Shown here: piece by piece, positions 17,229 to 25,618 of the stretch
Layout: the number at the start of each line of letters is the position of its first letter
Numbering within the stretch: position 1 is the stretch's first letter
Made by a program: the position numbers and the translations under genes
NCBI GenBank assembly: GCA_011390335.1
Contig: JAABSO010000014.1
Span: 28,681-92,680 of the forward strand
Length of the DNA stretch: 64,000 nt
Origin: Desulfotignum sp.
GTDB taxonomy: Bacteria; Desulfobacterota; Desulfobacteria; Desulfobacterales; Desulfobacteraceae
Direction of reading: 5' to 3'
The notes under the pieces: model-generated
What the model was told of the DNA's origin: nothing
The model's input: only the letters and a program-made list of their open reading frames with translations
The model's database searches: none

Positions 17229-18371
17229 ATGGATTTTAATCCCTGCATGAAACATCAGCTCATCCGCAAGACTGTGCAGGAATTTGCGGAAAATGAGATC
17301 CGGCCTAAAGCCGCGGAAATGGACAAAGGACCGGGATTTCCGGATGATCTCATAAAAAAGATGAAGCCGCTGCACTATTTTGGTCTTCAGACACCGGTCC
17401 ATCTGGGCGGGGCCGGTCTGGACAGCACCAGCTACGCCATTGTGGTGGAGGAGATCTCCCGGGTATCTGCAGCCTTGGGCCTGTGCATTACAGTGCACAA
17501 CAGTGTGGGGATTTATCCCATTCTCAGGTTCGGTACCAGAGAACAAAAACAGCAGTTTGTCCCGCCCATGGCGGCAGGTGAGAGTATCGGCGCGTTCTGT
17601 CTCACCGAAGCCAATGCAGGTTCTGATGCCGGCGGTGTGGAGACCGTGGCCCGGAAGACAGACCACGGCTTTGTTCTCAACGGCACCAAGATTTTTGTGA
17701 CCAACGGCGGTATCTGCGGCACCATTCTGGTTTTTGCCGTTTCCGACACCGACCCGGCTCAGTCCTCTGTGTTTATCGTGGAAAACCACACCCCTGGTTT
17801 TTCCGTGGGGGAGATTGAAGATCTTTGCGGCATGCGGGCCAACCCGGTGGCATCCCTTTTTTTTGAAGACTGTGCAATTCCGGCGGACCACTGCCTGGGA
17901 ACCGTTGGCCAGGGATTGAAAATCGGGTTGTCCGCCCTTGATACCGGGCGCATCGGCATCGCAGCACAGGCCCTGGGTATTGCCCGGGCCGCGTTTGATG
18001 AAGCCGTGTCCTATGCCAAGGCCCGCCAGCAGTTCAAACAGCCCATCTCCCGGTTTCAGACCATCCAGAACTATCTGGCGGATATGGCGGTCCAGGTCGA
18101 TGCATCACAGCTTCTGCTCTACCGGGCCGCAGCCGGAAAAGACAGCGGCAGACCGTTTTCTGCCGAAGCTGCCATGGCCAAGCTCCACTGCAGCACCACG
18201 GCAAGGATGGTGACGAATCTGGCGGTACAGATCCACGGGGGATACGGCTACAGCAGAGAGTACGACGTGGAGCGGTATTTCAGGGATGCCAAGGTCACTG
18301 AAATTTATGAAGGCACCAGTGAAATCCAGCGTATGGTCATTGCCAGGGATATTCTGACCCGGCCCACCTGA
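17229..18371 (+). CDS. Acyl-CoA dehydrogenase (possible glutaryl-CoA dehydrogenase, BamM-like)
   Basis: 380 residues from ATG 17229; AAAGGA at 17217-17222 fits this start better than the ATG at 17223. Short-chain acyl-CoA dehydrogenase family: FAD/substrate segments CLTEANAGSDAGG near 122 and IFVTNGG near 154, then VQIHGGYGYSREYDVERYFRD near 334. The catalytic Glu is expected in EIYEGTSEIQRM near 362. It donates electrons to ETF, encoded directly downstream. In Geobacter a bamM (glutaryl-CoA dehydrogenase) gene lies with etf genes in the benzoyl-CoA cluster, so glutaryl-CoA is a reasonable substrate. The substrate and any decarboxylation cannot be read from these motifs. Confidence 0.85.
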   Translation: MDFNPCMKHQLIRKTVQEFAENEIRPKAAEMDKGPGFPDDLIKKMKPLHYFGLQTPVHLGGAGLDSTSYAIVVEEISRVSAALGLCITVHNSVGIYPILRFGTREQKQQFVPPMAAGESIGAFCLTEANAGSDAGGVETVARKTDHGFVLNGTKIFVTNGGICGTILVFAVSDTDPAQSSVFIVENHTPGFSVGEIEDLCGMRANPVASLFFEDCAIPADHCLGTVGQGLKIGLSALDTGRIGIAAQALGIARAAFDEAVSYAKARQQFKQPISRFQTIQNYLADMAVQVDASQLLLYRAAAGKDSGRPFSAEAAMAKLHCSTTARMVTNLAVQIHGGYGYSREYDVERYFRDAKVTEIYEGTSEIQRMVIARDILTRPT

Positions 18372-18392
18372 TAACAAATAAAGGCATTTTGT

Positions 18393-19250
18393 ATGTTACA
18401 TATCATTGTGTGCATCAAACAGGTCCCCATGGTATCTGAACTGCCCTGGGACCCGAAAACCGGGACCCTGAAACGGGAAACCGCCCAGGGCATGATGGAT
18501 CCTTCTGCCCGGCGAGCCCTGGAAGCAGCATTGCAGATAAAGGCAGGCATGGGAAGAAACCAGGCCCATATCACCGCAGTTTCCATGGGACCGCCCATGG
18601 CCAAAGAAATTTTGTATGAGGCAAAAGCCCTGGGAGCAGACCAGGGGGTTTTGCTCACAGACCCGCGCATGGCAGGGGCCGATACCTGCATGACCGCCTT
18701 TATCCTGGGGAAATTTGTCACAGATCACTGTCCGGATGCCGGCCTGATCCTGTGCGGCTCCATGTCCAGTGACAGCGAGACCGCCCAGGTGGGACCCCAG
18801 CTGGCCGAAGCGCTGGACATCCCGGCCATCGGATATGCCCGTCGCCTGGAACTGGTCCATGATTGTGTCCGGGTGGAGCGGCATGTGGATGATTTCATGG
18901 AATTGATGGAGATGGACCTGCCCGGGCTTGTGACCATTGACCATGCCGGTGAATCTGATCTGTATACCCCCCGGTATGTGGCCCTGGGCGGCGTGGAAGC
19001 GGCATTCAACGCCGGTGATATCCGGGTTATGGACGGCACGGCACTGGGGCTCAACAAGGGTTTCAACGCCCTGACATCCTCTCCCACAAAAATTATTGAT
19101 GTATATTCCCCTGCCACCCGAAAAGAAAATCGGGTGTTGACGGGTGCTGTGAAAAAAATGGTGGACACCCTGTTTGATGATTACGGCAAAATTATTTCCA
19201 GTGCCATGGGAAAAGATCTGAAAACCCATGACCACGAAGGGGACGTATGA
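18393..19250 (+). CDS. etfB: Electron transfer flavoprotein beta subunit (copy 2)
   Basis: 285 residues, more divergent than copy 1. The N-terminus MLHIIVCIKQVP and the segment MDPSARRALEAALQIK near 40 identify EtfB; LCGSMSSDSETAQVGPQLAEALD near 122 is the nucleotide-binding loop region. The ATGA overlap with the following etfA (19247-19250) indicates translational coupling. It lies 21 bases after the acyl-CoA dehydrogenase and is probably its dedicated acceptor. Confidence 0.92.
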   Translation: MLHIIVCIKQVPMVSELPWDPKTGTLKRETAQGMMDPSARRALEAALQIKAGMGRNQAHITAVSMGPPMAKEILYEAKALGADQGVLLTDPRMAGADTCMTAFILGKFVTDHCPDAGLILCGSMSSDSETAQVGPQLAEALDIPAIGYARRLELVHDCVRVERHVDDFMELMEMDLPGLVTIDHAGESDLYTPRYVALGGVEAAFNAGDIRVMDGTALGLNKGFNALTSSPTKIIDVYSPATRKENRVLTGAVKKMVDTLFDDYGKIISSAMGKDLKTHDHEGDV

Positions 19251-20245
19251 GTGAGGAAAAACAGATCTGGGTATGGGCGGATTACAGAAATTATTTCCAG
19301 AGCCGGGTCACCCTCCAGATTCTTGCCCGGGCCAGCGTTCTGGCAGAAAAAACCAATGCCACAGTGTGTGCCGTGGTGTTCGGGGACAAGGTGGATGCCT
19401 ATGCCAAAGAATACATTGCCCATGGCGCTCAAAAGGTCTATGTCACAGATAACCCGTTCCTGAAAACCTATAATGTGTCATCATATGCCTTTTTGTTGTC
19501 TGCCCTGGTCAGGCAATTCCAGCCGGAAACCCTGCTCATCGGTGCCACCCGGTTCGGCCAGGAGATCGCCCCCAGGGTGGCCAAACAGCTGGATACCGGC
19601 CTGACCGCGGACTGTATTGATCTGGACATCGATGAAAAAGGGCAGCTGGTGCAGGTGGCGCCCTCTTTTGGCGGCAACCTCATCGCAAAGATCATTACCC
19701 CCCATACCCGGCCCCAGATGGCCACCATCCGTCCCGGCACCTTCCAGGAACTGCCCCATGATGATGAAGCAAAAGGAGAGGTGATCCCCATTCCCCTGCC
19801 CGATACCATGCCCTCCCCCCGGGTCCGGTGCCTGAAATCGGAATTGCAGCCGGCCCGGGCCCGGAAAATCGAGACCGCGGATATCGTCATCACCGGGGGC
19901 CGGGGCATGGGATCAAAGGGCAAATTCAGAAAGCTGTTTGACCTGGCAGACCTGCTGCATGCAGAGGTGGGTGCCACCCGGCCCGTGGTCTATGCGGACT
20001 GGGTCTCTTCCGAAGCCCTGGTGGGACAGGCCGGCAAGCATATCCGGCCAAAGGTGCTGTTTTCTTTCGGTGTCAGCGGGGCTATCCAGCACACGGCCGC
20101 CCTGGCCGATGCAAGGTTTATCGTGGCGGTGAACAAAAACCCCAACGCCACCATGATGAAACTGGCGGATGTGGCCATGGTGGCGGATGCCAACCAGGTC
20201 TGCTCCGGCATCATCCGGGCGTTGAAGCAGCGGATCAGAGACTGA
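19247..20245 (+). CDS. etfA: Electron transfer flavoprotein alpha subunit (copy 2)
   Basis: 332 residues. C-terminal FAD domain: ITGGRGMGSKGKFRK near 214, GATRPVVYADW near 242, SFGVSGAIQHTAALADA near 273, AVNKNPNATMMKLADV near 293. It overlaps etfB copy 2 by four bases. Its 3' end overlaps the 3' end of the opposing glycosyltransferase gene by 11 bases, so the two transcripts converge with no spacer. Confidence 0.92.
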   Translation: MSEEKQIWVWADYRNYFQSRVTLQILARASVLAEKTNATVCAVVFGDKVDAYAKEYIAHGAQKVYVTDNPFLKTYNVSSYAFLLSALVRQFQPETLLIGATRFGQEIAPRVAKQLDTGLTADCIDLDIDEKGQLVQVAPSFGGNLIAKIITPHTRPQMATIRPGTFQELPHDDEAKGEVIPIPLPDTMPSPRVRCLKSELQPARARKIETADIVITGGRGMGSKGKFRKLFDLADLLHAEVGATRPVVYADWVSSEALVGQAGKHIRPKVLFSFGVSGAIQHTAALADARFIVAVNKNPNATMMKLADVAMVADANQVCSGIIRALKQRIRD

Positions 20246-21467
20246 CAACCGCCCTGGCTGTTTGGTACACCTGGTCGATTTTTGAAAATATTTTCTCCCA
20301 GGTATAGGGAAATGTTTTGGCACAGGCATAGTCCCAGTCCGGTGCGGCGCAGGTTTGTACTTCATGGATGGTTTGTGCCAGAACCGCTGCCAGGCGGGCC
20401 TCCAGATCAGGGATGTCGGCTTCAAACGGGGTGTCGATGGTTTCAAGTGGGGGCAGATCCAGCAATTTTACCATGTCATTGCCCTTATCTGCCAGCAGTT
20501 CCTTTACCCCGGGCAGGGCCGTGGTGATCAGCCGGCACCCGCAGGCCAGGGCCTCCATGAGCACCAGGGGCAGGCCCTCATAAAACGAGGGCAGCACAAA
20601 CACATGCGCCTTTCGCAAGAGATCGCCTAAGTCGTCATGGCCAAGCGGCCCGTGGTAAAGCACTTTTTCTCCCAGATTCCCGGCCAGTTCCAGGCAGCGG
20701 TTTTTTTCATAATCACTGCTGCTGCCGGCTATATGCAGCCGGAACGGCAGGTGCCGGATCCGGGCCAGACTATTGAGCAGCCAGGGCACCCCTTTGGCGA
20801 AACTGAGCTTGCCGGCATAGACCAGTTCCACCACCCCGTCAAAGGCCTTGGGGGCATGGAAGAAACAGGCATCATTGTATCCGCCGCTCACCACATGGAT
20901 GCGGTTCGGGTCTGTCCCGATAGTTTTGATGATCTCCTGTTTCTGGCTTTGGCTCAAGGCGATGACATGGTCTATGTTTTTGAGATCATCGGTGAGACCG
21001 CTGCCGATTTTTGGGCACAGCACATGCTGGCGCAGGCAGGTGCCATGGCAGGAGCTGACCATGGGAATGCCGAAACTGATGCGTCTGGCAATGGCAGAGA
21101 CAATCCACAGGTGATGGGTATGAATAATATCGGGCTGGAACCGGTCAATGGCCTGCCGGATTTTTGCTTCAAATGCCTGGTGGTAGTCATCCAGATCATG
21201 TTGGCACAATGTGGAAAACACCCGGCTTTCATAGGGCATGACATCGCTCATGCCGGGAATGGGAAAATCCAGGTCTTTTCCGTCAAACCGGACAAAACAG
21301 CAATGGGATGCTTCGATCAACCCTTCCGGCAGTCTAAAATCTTTCTGGACCCCGGCCACTAGAAAATTGGCATATCCTTTTTTGCGGCTCTGGAGGATGA
21401 TCTGCTGGATGAATTTGCCGCTTCCCGTAAAATCAGGGGCCTGGCTGATGATGTGAAGAATTTTCAT
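20235..21467 (-). CDS. Family 4-type glycosyltransferase
   Basis: 410 residues, starting MKILHIISQAPDFTGSGKF. The open frame extends 33 codons further, but that part lies inside the upstream DUF3795 gene, and the ATG at 21467 follows its stop after one base (TGAGATG). GT-B fold signs: glycine-rich N-terminal loop (TGSGKF), donor-binding YAGKLSFAKGVPWLL in the C-terminal half, then LVLMEALACGCRLITTALPG with the EALACG motif. It probably transfers a sugar from a nucleotide-sugar to an envelope glycan. No other polysaccharide genes are near, so the acceptor is unknown. Confidence 0.82.
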   Translation of the reverse strand: MKILHIISQAPDFTGSGKFIQQIILQSRKKGYANFLVAGVQKDFRLPEGLIEASHCCFVRFDGKDLDFPIPGMSDVMPYESRVFSTLCQHDLDDYHQAFEAKIRQAIDRFQPDIIHTHHLWIVSAIARRISFGIPMVSSCHGTCLRQHVLCPKIGSGLTDDLKNIDHVIALSQSQKQEIIKTIGTDPNRIHVVSGGYNDACFFHAPKAFDGVVELVYAGKLSFAKGVPWLLNSLARIRHLPFRLHIAGSSSDYEKNRCLELAGNLGEKVLYHGPLGHDDLGDLLRKAHVFVLPSFYEGLPLVLMEALACGCRLITTALPGVKELLADKGNDMVKLLDLPPLETIDTPFEADIPDLEARLAAVLAQTIHEVQTCAAPDWDYACAKTFPYTWEKIFSKIDQVYQTARAVVSL

Positions 21468-21468
21468 C

Positions 21469-21957
21469 TCAATCCAGGTTAAGTCCGGCTTTGCACTGGT
21501 TGCACCGGACAACCCCTCTGAAGACCTTGTGTCCGCATTCCGGACAAAAATAGCGGTCTTCTTCATCCTGCATCCATTGTTCAGTACCGATTTCCCGCCG
21601 CAAAGGCGTGCACCGCATCATGACCTTCTTTCCCACACCCATGGGAAATTCATCAATAAGCCGGCAGGGAAAATCATTGCATTCATGGCATCCCAAAATC
21701 CCTTTTGCCGTGGTGCAGTCCCGGATGTCACACTGCTGACAGTGCATGAACCGGTTGTCTGACAGGCAACCGTCACAAAAGATATCATCTGTGGTAAGAT
21801 TTTCGCAGTTGGGCAGGGTGCCTTTGCCGGGGATCTTTCCCTTGTAGACCGCCACCAGGCGCTCCTTGAATTTTTCATTGTTTTCTTTGTGGGCGATGCG
21901 AATGGCGCAGACACCGCAGTAAAGGCCGCAGGGAGATGCATACTCCGGGTGTGTCAT
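21469..21957 (-). CDS. DUF3795 cysteine-rich protein
   Basis: 162 residues starting MTHPEYASPCGLYCGVCAIR; AGGAGGTCTGAC precedes this ATG and rules out the longer frame to 22038. Many Cys pairs (CGLYCGVC, CDGCLSDNRFMHCQQC, CHECNDFPC) and a C-terminal zinc-ribbon pattern (CPECGHKVFRGVVRCNQC) suggest metal binding. DUF3795 has no assigned function. It is translationally coupled to the glycosyltransferase. The gap 21958-22146 upstream, towards the bamQ promoter, shows nothing recognisable apart from divergent promoter space. Confidence 0.75.
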   Translation of the reverse strand: MTHPEYASPCGLYCGVCAIRIAHKENNEKFKERLVAVYKGKIPGKGTLPNCENLTTDDIFCDGCLSDNRFMHCQQCDIRDCTTAKGILGCHECNDFPCRLIDEFPMGVGKKVMMRCTPLRREIGTEQWMQDEEDRYFCPECGHKVFRGVVRCNQCKAGLNLD

Positions 21958-22146
21958 GTCAGACCTCCTGGGAAAAGAATGTGGATCAGGCATACATGTG
22001 TGTAATTTAGAGGCAGGGGAAATGAAAGTCAACACCAATCAACTCATCTGGATACTGCAGGTGATCTGCTGGCTGCAAAGGCAAAAAGCAGCAGCCGCCA
22101 GAAAGGAGTTCTTCAAACCAATGATAGGAAATATATAAATAATTTC

Positions 22147-22181
22147 TTGACATGTAGCTGTATTGTATCTAAATAGTATCT
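22147..22181 (+). promoter_or_regulatory. Promoter of the DUF2080-bamQ-SDR-bamA genes, matching the bamB promoter motif
   Basis: TTGACA at 22147-22152 is followed after 17 bases by TAAATA at 22170-22175. The block AGCTGTATTGTATCT at 22156-22170 is identical to 26-40 at the bamB end, and a second GTATCT at 22176-22181 keeps the same 11-base phase. The distance from TTGACA to the block differs by two bases between copies, so the shared block looks more like an operator than only a core promoter. Confidence 0.6.
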
Positions 22182-22241
22182 ATGGAACAGCTGAATATGA
22201 CCAGGCTGTCCTCGGGATTGTAAACAGGAGTCTGTGACATT

Positions 22242-22421
22242 ATGGCAAATGAAGATGAGAATCAGGAAGGATCTGTATCTGATTACAGGGAAAAAAAGGT
22301 GAAGTTTGAGATCTACGGCCGGGAAATGATCGAGAAAACAGTGAACGCAAGCGGCAACAGCGGGCGGGTCTATCTGCCCCCTGACTGGATCGGCACAAAA
22401 GTCAAAGTGATTAAATGTTAG
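22242..22421 (+). CDS. Small DUF2080-type (AbrB-like) protein
   Basis: 59 residues, MANEDENQEGSVSDYREK... ending SGRVYLPPDWIGTKVKVIKC. The C-terminal half matches the short DUF2080 family (often labelled transposon-encoded) and resembles AbrB/SpoVT swapped-hairpin DNA-binding folds (GRVYLPxxWIGxKV). It is the first gene behind a promoter whose motif also stands before bamB, so it may be a regulator or antitoxin-like DNA-binding protein. AGGAG lies 10-12 bases before the ATG. No transposase is nearby. Confidence 0.7.
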   Translation: MANEDENQEGSVSDYREKKVKFEIYGREMIEKTVNASGNSGRVYLPPDWIGTKVKVIKC

Positions 22422-22439
22422 CAAAGATCAGCACCTTTT

Positions 22440-22473
22440 AACAGATCTGTTTTCCGATCTGCATCTGTTTTTT
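22440..22473 (+). terminator. Attenuator-like hairpin before bamQ
   Basis: AACAGAT (22440-22446) can pair with ATCTGTT (22463-22469), directly followed by TTTT (22470-22473). A competing hairpin CAGATC (22442-22447)/GATCTG (22456-22461) with an eight-base loop uses the same bases. Two exclusive structures plus a T run between a small leader gene and bamQ look like a weak terminator or attenuator. Confidence 0.4.
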
Positions 22474-22512
22474 ATACCCATAGAAAATACAAAACATGGA
22501 GAGGAGAGAAAA

Positions 22513-23625
22513 ATGGCAAATGTTCCTGACACCATTCAGACATGGCAAATGATCCAACCCTTTAAAAAGGACCGAGACACCGGTGATGTAACCCCGGGCA
22601 AACTGGAAAAAACACAGATACCGGTACCTGAACTTGCTTCTGGCGATGTCCTGGTGGAAGTGGCGGGCTGTGGTATCTGTCACACCGACCTGGGCTATTA
22701 TTACTATGGGGTGCCAACCGTCAACAAACCGCCGCTGACCCTGGGCCATGAAATTTCCGGTACGGTTGTGGCTGCGGCTGATGACGTACAGGCATGGATG
22801 GGAAAAGAGGTAATCATCCCGGCGGTCATGCCCTGCCGCAAGTGCCATTTGTGCAAGACCGGACGGGGCAACCGGTGCCTGGCCCAGAAAATGCCGGGCA
22901 ATTCCATGGGTATTTACGGCGGGTTTTCCTCCCATATCCCGGTGCCGGCCATTGACCTGTGTCCGGTGACCAACCGGGGCAGTATCCCGCTGGAAAAACT
23001 GGCGGTTGTTGCAGATGCCGCCACCACGCCTTTCCAGGCTGCAAAACGCGCGGATGTGCATGTGGGTGATCATGCCATCGTCATCGGTGTGGGCGGTGTG
23101 GGCCAGTACATGGTCCAGATCCTCAAGGCTTTAGGGTGTGCCACCGTCATTGCCGTGGATATCAACCAGGAACGTCTGGACACCATGCTCAAAAACGGGG
23201 CGGATTTCACCGTCAATTCCATGGGCAAAACCCCCAAAGAGGTATCTGCTGAAATCAAGGCGTTCAGAAAGGAAAAAGAGCTGCCCGGATTCGGCTGGAA
23301 GATCTTTGAAGTGTCCGGCACCAAACCCGGCCAGGAACTGGGGCTGGCCCTGTTGAGTTTTACAGGCAAGATGATGGTGGTGGGATTCGGTCCCCACAAG
23401 GTGGAGTATGCCATTTCCCGGCTCATGGCCTTTGATGCGGAACTTATCGGCACCTGGGGATGCCTGCCGGAATATTATCCCTCAGTACTGGGCATGATCA
23501 CCAGCAAAAAAATCAATTTTGAAGAGTTTGTCCAGACACGTCCCATGAGCACCATTGTGGAAAGCTTTGATGAAGCACATAAAAAGTCACCTGATCAGCG
23601 TATCGTACTGGTACCTGATTTTTAA
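22513..23625 (+). CDS. bamQ: 6-hydroxycyclohex-1-ene-1-carbonyl-CoA dehydrogenase
   Basis: 370 residues of the zinc-dependent medium-chain dehydrogenase family. Catalytic zinc segment CGICHTDLGYYYYG near 56 with GHEISG; structural zinc Cys cluster CRKCHLCKTGRGNRC near 116; NAD-binding GVGGVGQYMVQ near 195. It oxidises 6-hydroxycyclohex-1-ene-1-carbonyl-CoA to the 6-oxo compound, the step before hydrolytic ring opening by the BamA product encoded two genes downstream. That pairing is the main reason to prefer this call over a generic alcohol dehydrogenase. GAGGAGAG lies upstream of the ATG. Confidence 0.88.
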   Translation: MANVPDTIQTWQMIQPFKKDRDTGDVTPGKLEKTQIPVPELASGDVLVEVAGCGICHTDLGYYYYGVPTVNKPPLTLGHEISGTVVAAADDVQAWMGKEVIIPAVMPCRKCHLCKTGRGNRCLAQKMPGNSMGIYGGFSSHIPVPAIDLCPVTNRGSIPLEKLAVVADAATTPFQAAKRADVHVGDHAIVIGVGGVGQYMVQILKALGCATVIAVDINQERLDTMLKNGADFTVNSMGKTPKEVSAEIKAFRKEKELPGFGWKIFEVSGTKPGQELGLALLSFTGKMMVVGFGPHKVEYAISRLMAFDAELIGTWGCLPEYYPSVLGMITSKKINFEEFVQTRPMSTIVESFDEAHKKSPDQRIVLVPDF

Positions 23626-23659
23626 TAGTTTATAAGCATTTACAAACAAGGATGAATGT

Positions 23660-24409
23660 ATGAAACTGCAAGGAAAAAAAGCCATTGTCACCGGCGGCAG
23701 CCGGGGGATCGGACGCGCCATTGCCCTGCTTTATGCAAAAGAGGGCGCAGATGTACTGGTCAACTACCATTCCAATGACACGGCGGCAAAAGAAACCGTG
23801 GCGGAAATTGAAAAACTGGGCAGAAAAGGGGTGGCTGTGGCAGCGGATGTGGCTTCCTATGAGAGTGCCCAGAACATGGTGGAAGAATGTGTCAAACAGC
23901 TGGGGGGCGTAGATATCGTGGTGAACAACGCCGGGGTGTCAAAACCGTCCATGCTGCTGAAAATGAAGGAAGAGGACTGGGATGCCATCATTGACATCCA
24001 CCTCAAGGCCGCCTTCAACACCAGCCAGGCTGCCGGCCGCCACATGAAAGAACAGAATTCGGGCCGGATTATCAATGTGATCTCCACTGCCGGTATTTTC
24101 GGTACCATCGGTCAGATCAACTATGCATCTGCCAAGGCCGGCATCATAGGATTTTCCAAATCCGCTTCCCGGGAGCTGGGCCGGTACAATATCACCGTGA
24201 ACGTCATCTGCCCGGGCATCACCAAAACTGAGATGACCGGCAAGCTGCAGTCCGATGAAAAACTGCGCAAGATATATGAAGGCCGGATCCAGCTGGGACG
24301 GTTTGCAGATCCCGAAGAAATCGCCCCTGCTTTCGTGTTTCTGGCCTCAGATGATGCCTCTTATATCACCGGCCAGGTGCTGGGCGTGGACGGCGGCTAT
24401 ATCGGATAA
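23660..24409 (+). CDS. Short-chain dehydrogenase/reductase (FabG-like)
   Basis: 249 residues of the classical SDR family: cofactor loop TGGSRGIGRA near 11, NNAG near 89, catalytic Ser in VISTAG near 142 and Tyr/Lys in YASAKAG near 155. The C-terminus VLGVDGGYIG is typical of FabG. Biosynthetic FabG is possible. Its place between bamQ and bamA suggests instead a 3-hydroxyacyl-CoA dehydrogenase acting after ring opening, for example on 3-hydroxypimeloyl-CoA. That assignment is inference from position only. Confidence 0.8.
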   Translation: MKLQGKKAIVTGGSRGIGRAIALLYAKEGADVLVNYHSNDTAAKETVAEIEKLGRKGVAVAADVASYESAQNMVEECVKQLGGVDIVVNNAGVSKPSMLLKMKEEDWDAIIDIHLKAAFNTSQAAGRHMKEQNSGRIINVISTAGIFGTIGQINYASAKAGIIGFSKSASRELGRYNITVNVICPGITKTEMTGKLQSDEKLRKIYEGRIQLGRFADPEEIAPAFVFLASDDASYITGQVLGVDGGYIG

Positions 24410-24474
24410 TATTGGTGTATTTTTAGAAAACACAGGAATAAACACCGACAATTTAAAAAAATAAGGAGGAACCT

Positions 24475-25611
24475 ATGGCTTTAGAGTGGATGCCCAGAGA
24501 TAACGAGGCAAAAGACCATTCATTACACAGAAATCCCTATTGGAGCACCGAAGCCCCTGGCGTGATTTTTGAGAAAAAACAATTGACCGATCCAGACGGC
24601 AAAAAGGTGGACGGGCTGTATGTGGCATGGATTACCCTGAACAATCCCAAACAGTACAACTCCTATACCACGGACATGGTCAAAGGCGTGATCGCCGGCT
24701 TTGAAAATGCCTCTCTGGACAGAAGCGTCATCGCCGTGGTCTTTACCGCAGTGGGTCCTTATGCTTTCTGCACCGGCGGCAATACCAAAGAATATTCAGA
24801 ATACTATTCCCGGCGCTGTGATGAATACAGCCAGTACATGGAGCTGTTCAACCACATGGTGGACTCCATTTTGAGCTGCCACAAACCTGTGATATGCCGG
24901 GTCAACGGCATGCGGGTGGCCGGAGGCCAGGAGATCGGCCTGGCCTGTGACCTTGCCATTTCATCAGACCTTGCCATTTTCGGCCAGGCAGGCCCCAAAC
25001 ACGGGTCTTCTCCGGCCGGCGGGTCATCGGATTTTCTGCCGTGGTTTCTCACCATGGAAGATGCCATGTATAACTGCGTGTCCTGTGAAATGTGGTCCGC
25101 TTATAAAATGAAGATGAAAGGCATGATCTCCAAGGTGGTACCGGTATTGAAAATTGACGACAAATGGGTGAGAAACCCCTTGATCGAAACCGACACCTAT
25201 GTGAAAGATGGTGAAATCGTATACGGTGAATACAAAACAGGGGATGCCCTGGCAGAGGGTAAGGCCCTGGTCAAACAGCACCAGGCCAATGCAGACTTTG
25301 AACTGCTGGACAAGGAAGTGGATAAGATAATCTGGAAATTCGCCAATCTGTTCCCGGCTTGTCTGGTGAAATCCATTGAAGATATCCGCCAGAAAAAGAA
25401 ATTTTTCTGGGATACCATGAAAAACGACCACCGCCACTGGCTCGCCGCCAACATGAGTGGCGAGGCTTTCCTGGGATTCGGCGCCTTCAACACCAAGAAG
25501 ATCACCGGCCAGGATACCATTGATTTCCTCAAATTCCGCCAGAACGTGGCTGCGGCCCGTGACTGGGATATGGAGATGTTTGCCGAAGTGATGGGCAAAC
25601 CCAAAGAATAG
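24475..25611 (+). CDS. bamA: 6-oxocyclohex-1-ene-1-carbonyl-CoA hydrolase (ring-opening)
   Basis: 378 residues of the crotonase superfamily, longer than ordinary enoyl-CoA hydratases (about 260) and of the usual BamA/Oah length. MALEWMPRDNEAKDHSLHR at the N-terminus, then WITLNNPKQYNSYTTDMVKG near 51, oxyanion-hole region FCTGGNTKEYSEYYSRRCDEY near 101, and NGMRVAGGQEIGLACDLAIS near 143. It hydrolyses the C-C bond of 6-oxocyclohex-1-ene-1-carbonyl-CoA to 3-hydroxypimeloyl-CoA. bamA is widely used as a marker of anaerobic aromatic degradation. AAGGAGGA precedes the ATG. Confidence 0.93.
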   Translation: MALEWMPRDNEAKDHSLHRNPYWSTEAPGVIFEKKQLTDPDGKKVDGLYVAWITLNNPKQYNSYTTDMVKGVIAGFENASLDRSVIAVVFTAVGPYAFCTGGNTKEYSEYYSRRCDEYSQYMELFNHMVDSILSCHKPVICRVNGMRVAGGQEIGLACDLAISSDLAIFGQAGPKHGSSPAGGSSDFLPWFLTMEDAMYNCVSCEMWSAYKMKMKGMISKVVPVLKIDDKWVRNPLIETDTYVKDGEIVYGEYKTGDALAEGKALVKQHQANADFELLDKEVDKIIWKFANLFPACLVKSIEDIRQKKKFFWDTMKNDHRHWLAANMSGEAFLGFGAFNTKKITGQDTIDFLKFRQNVAAARDWDMEMFAEVMGKPKE

Positions 25612-25618
25612 GCTCATG

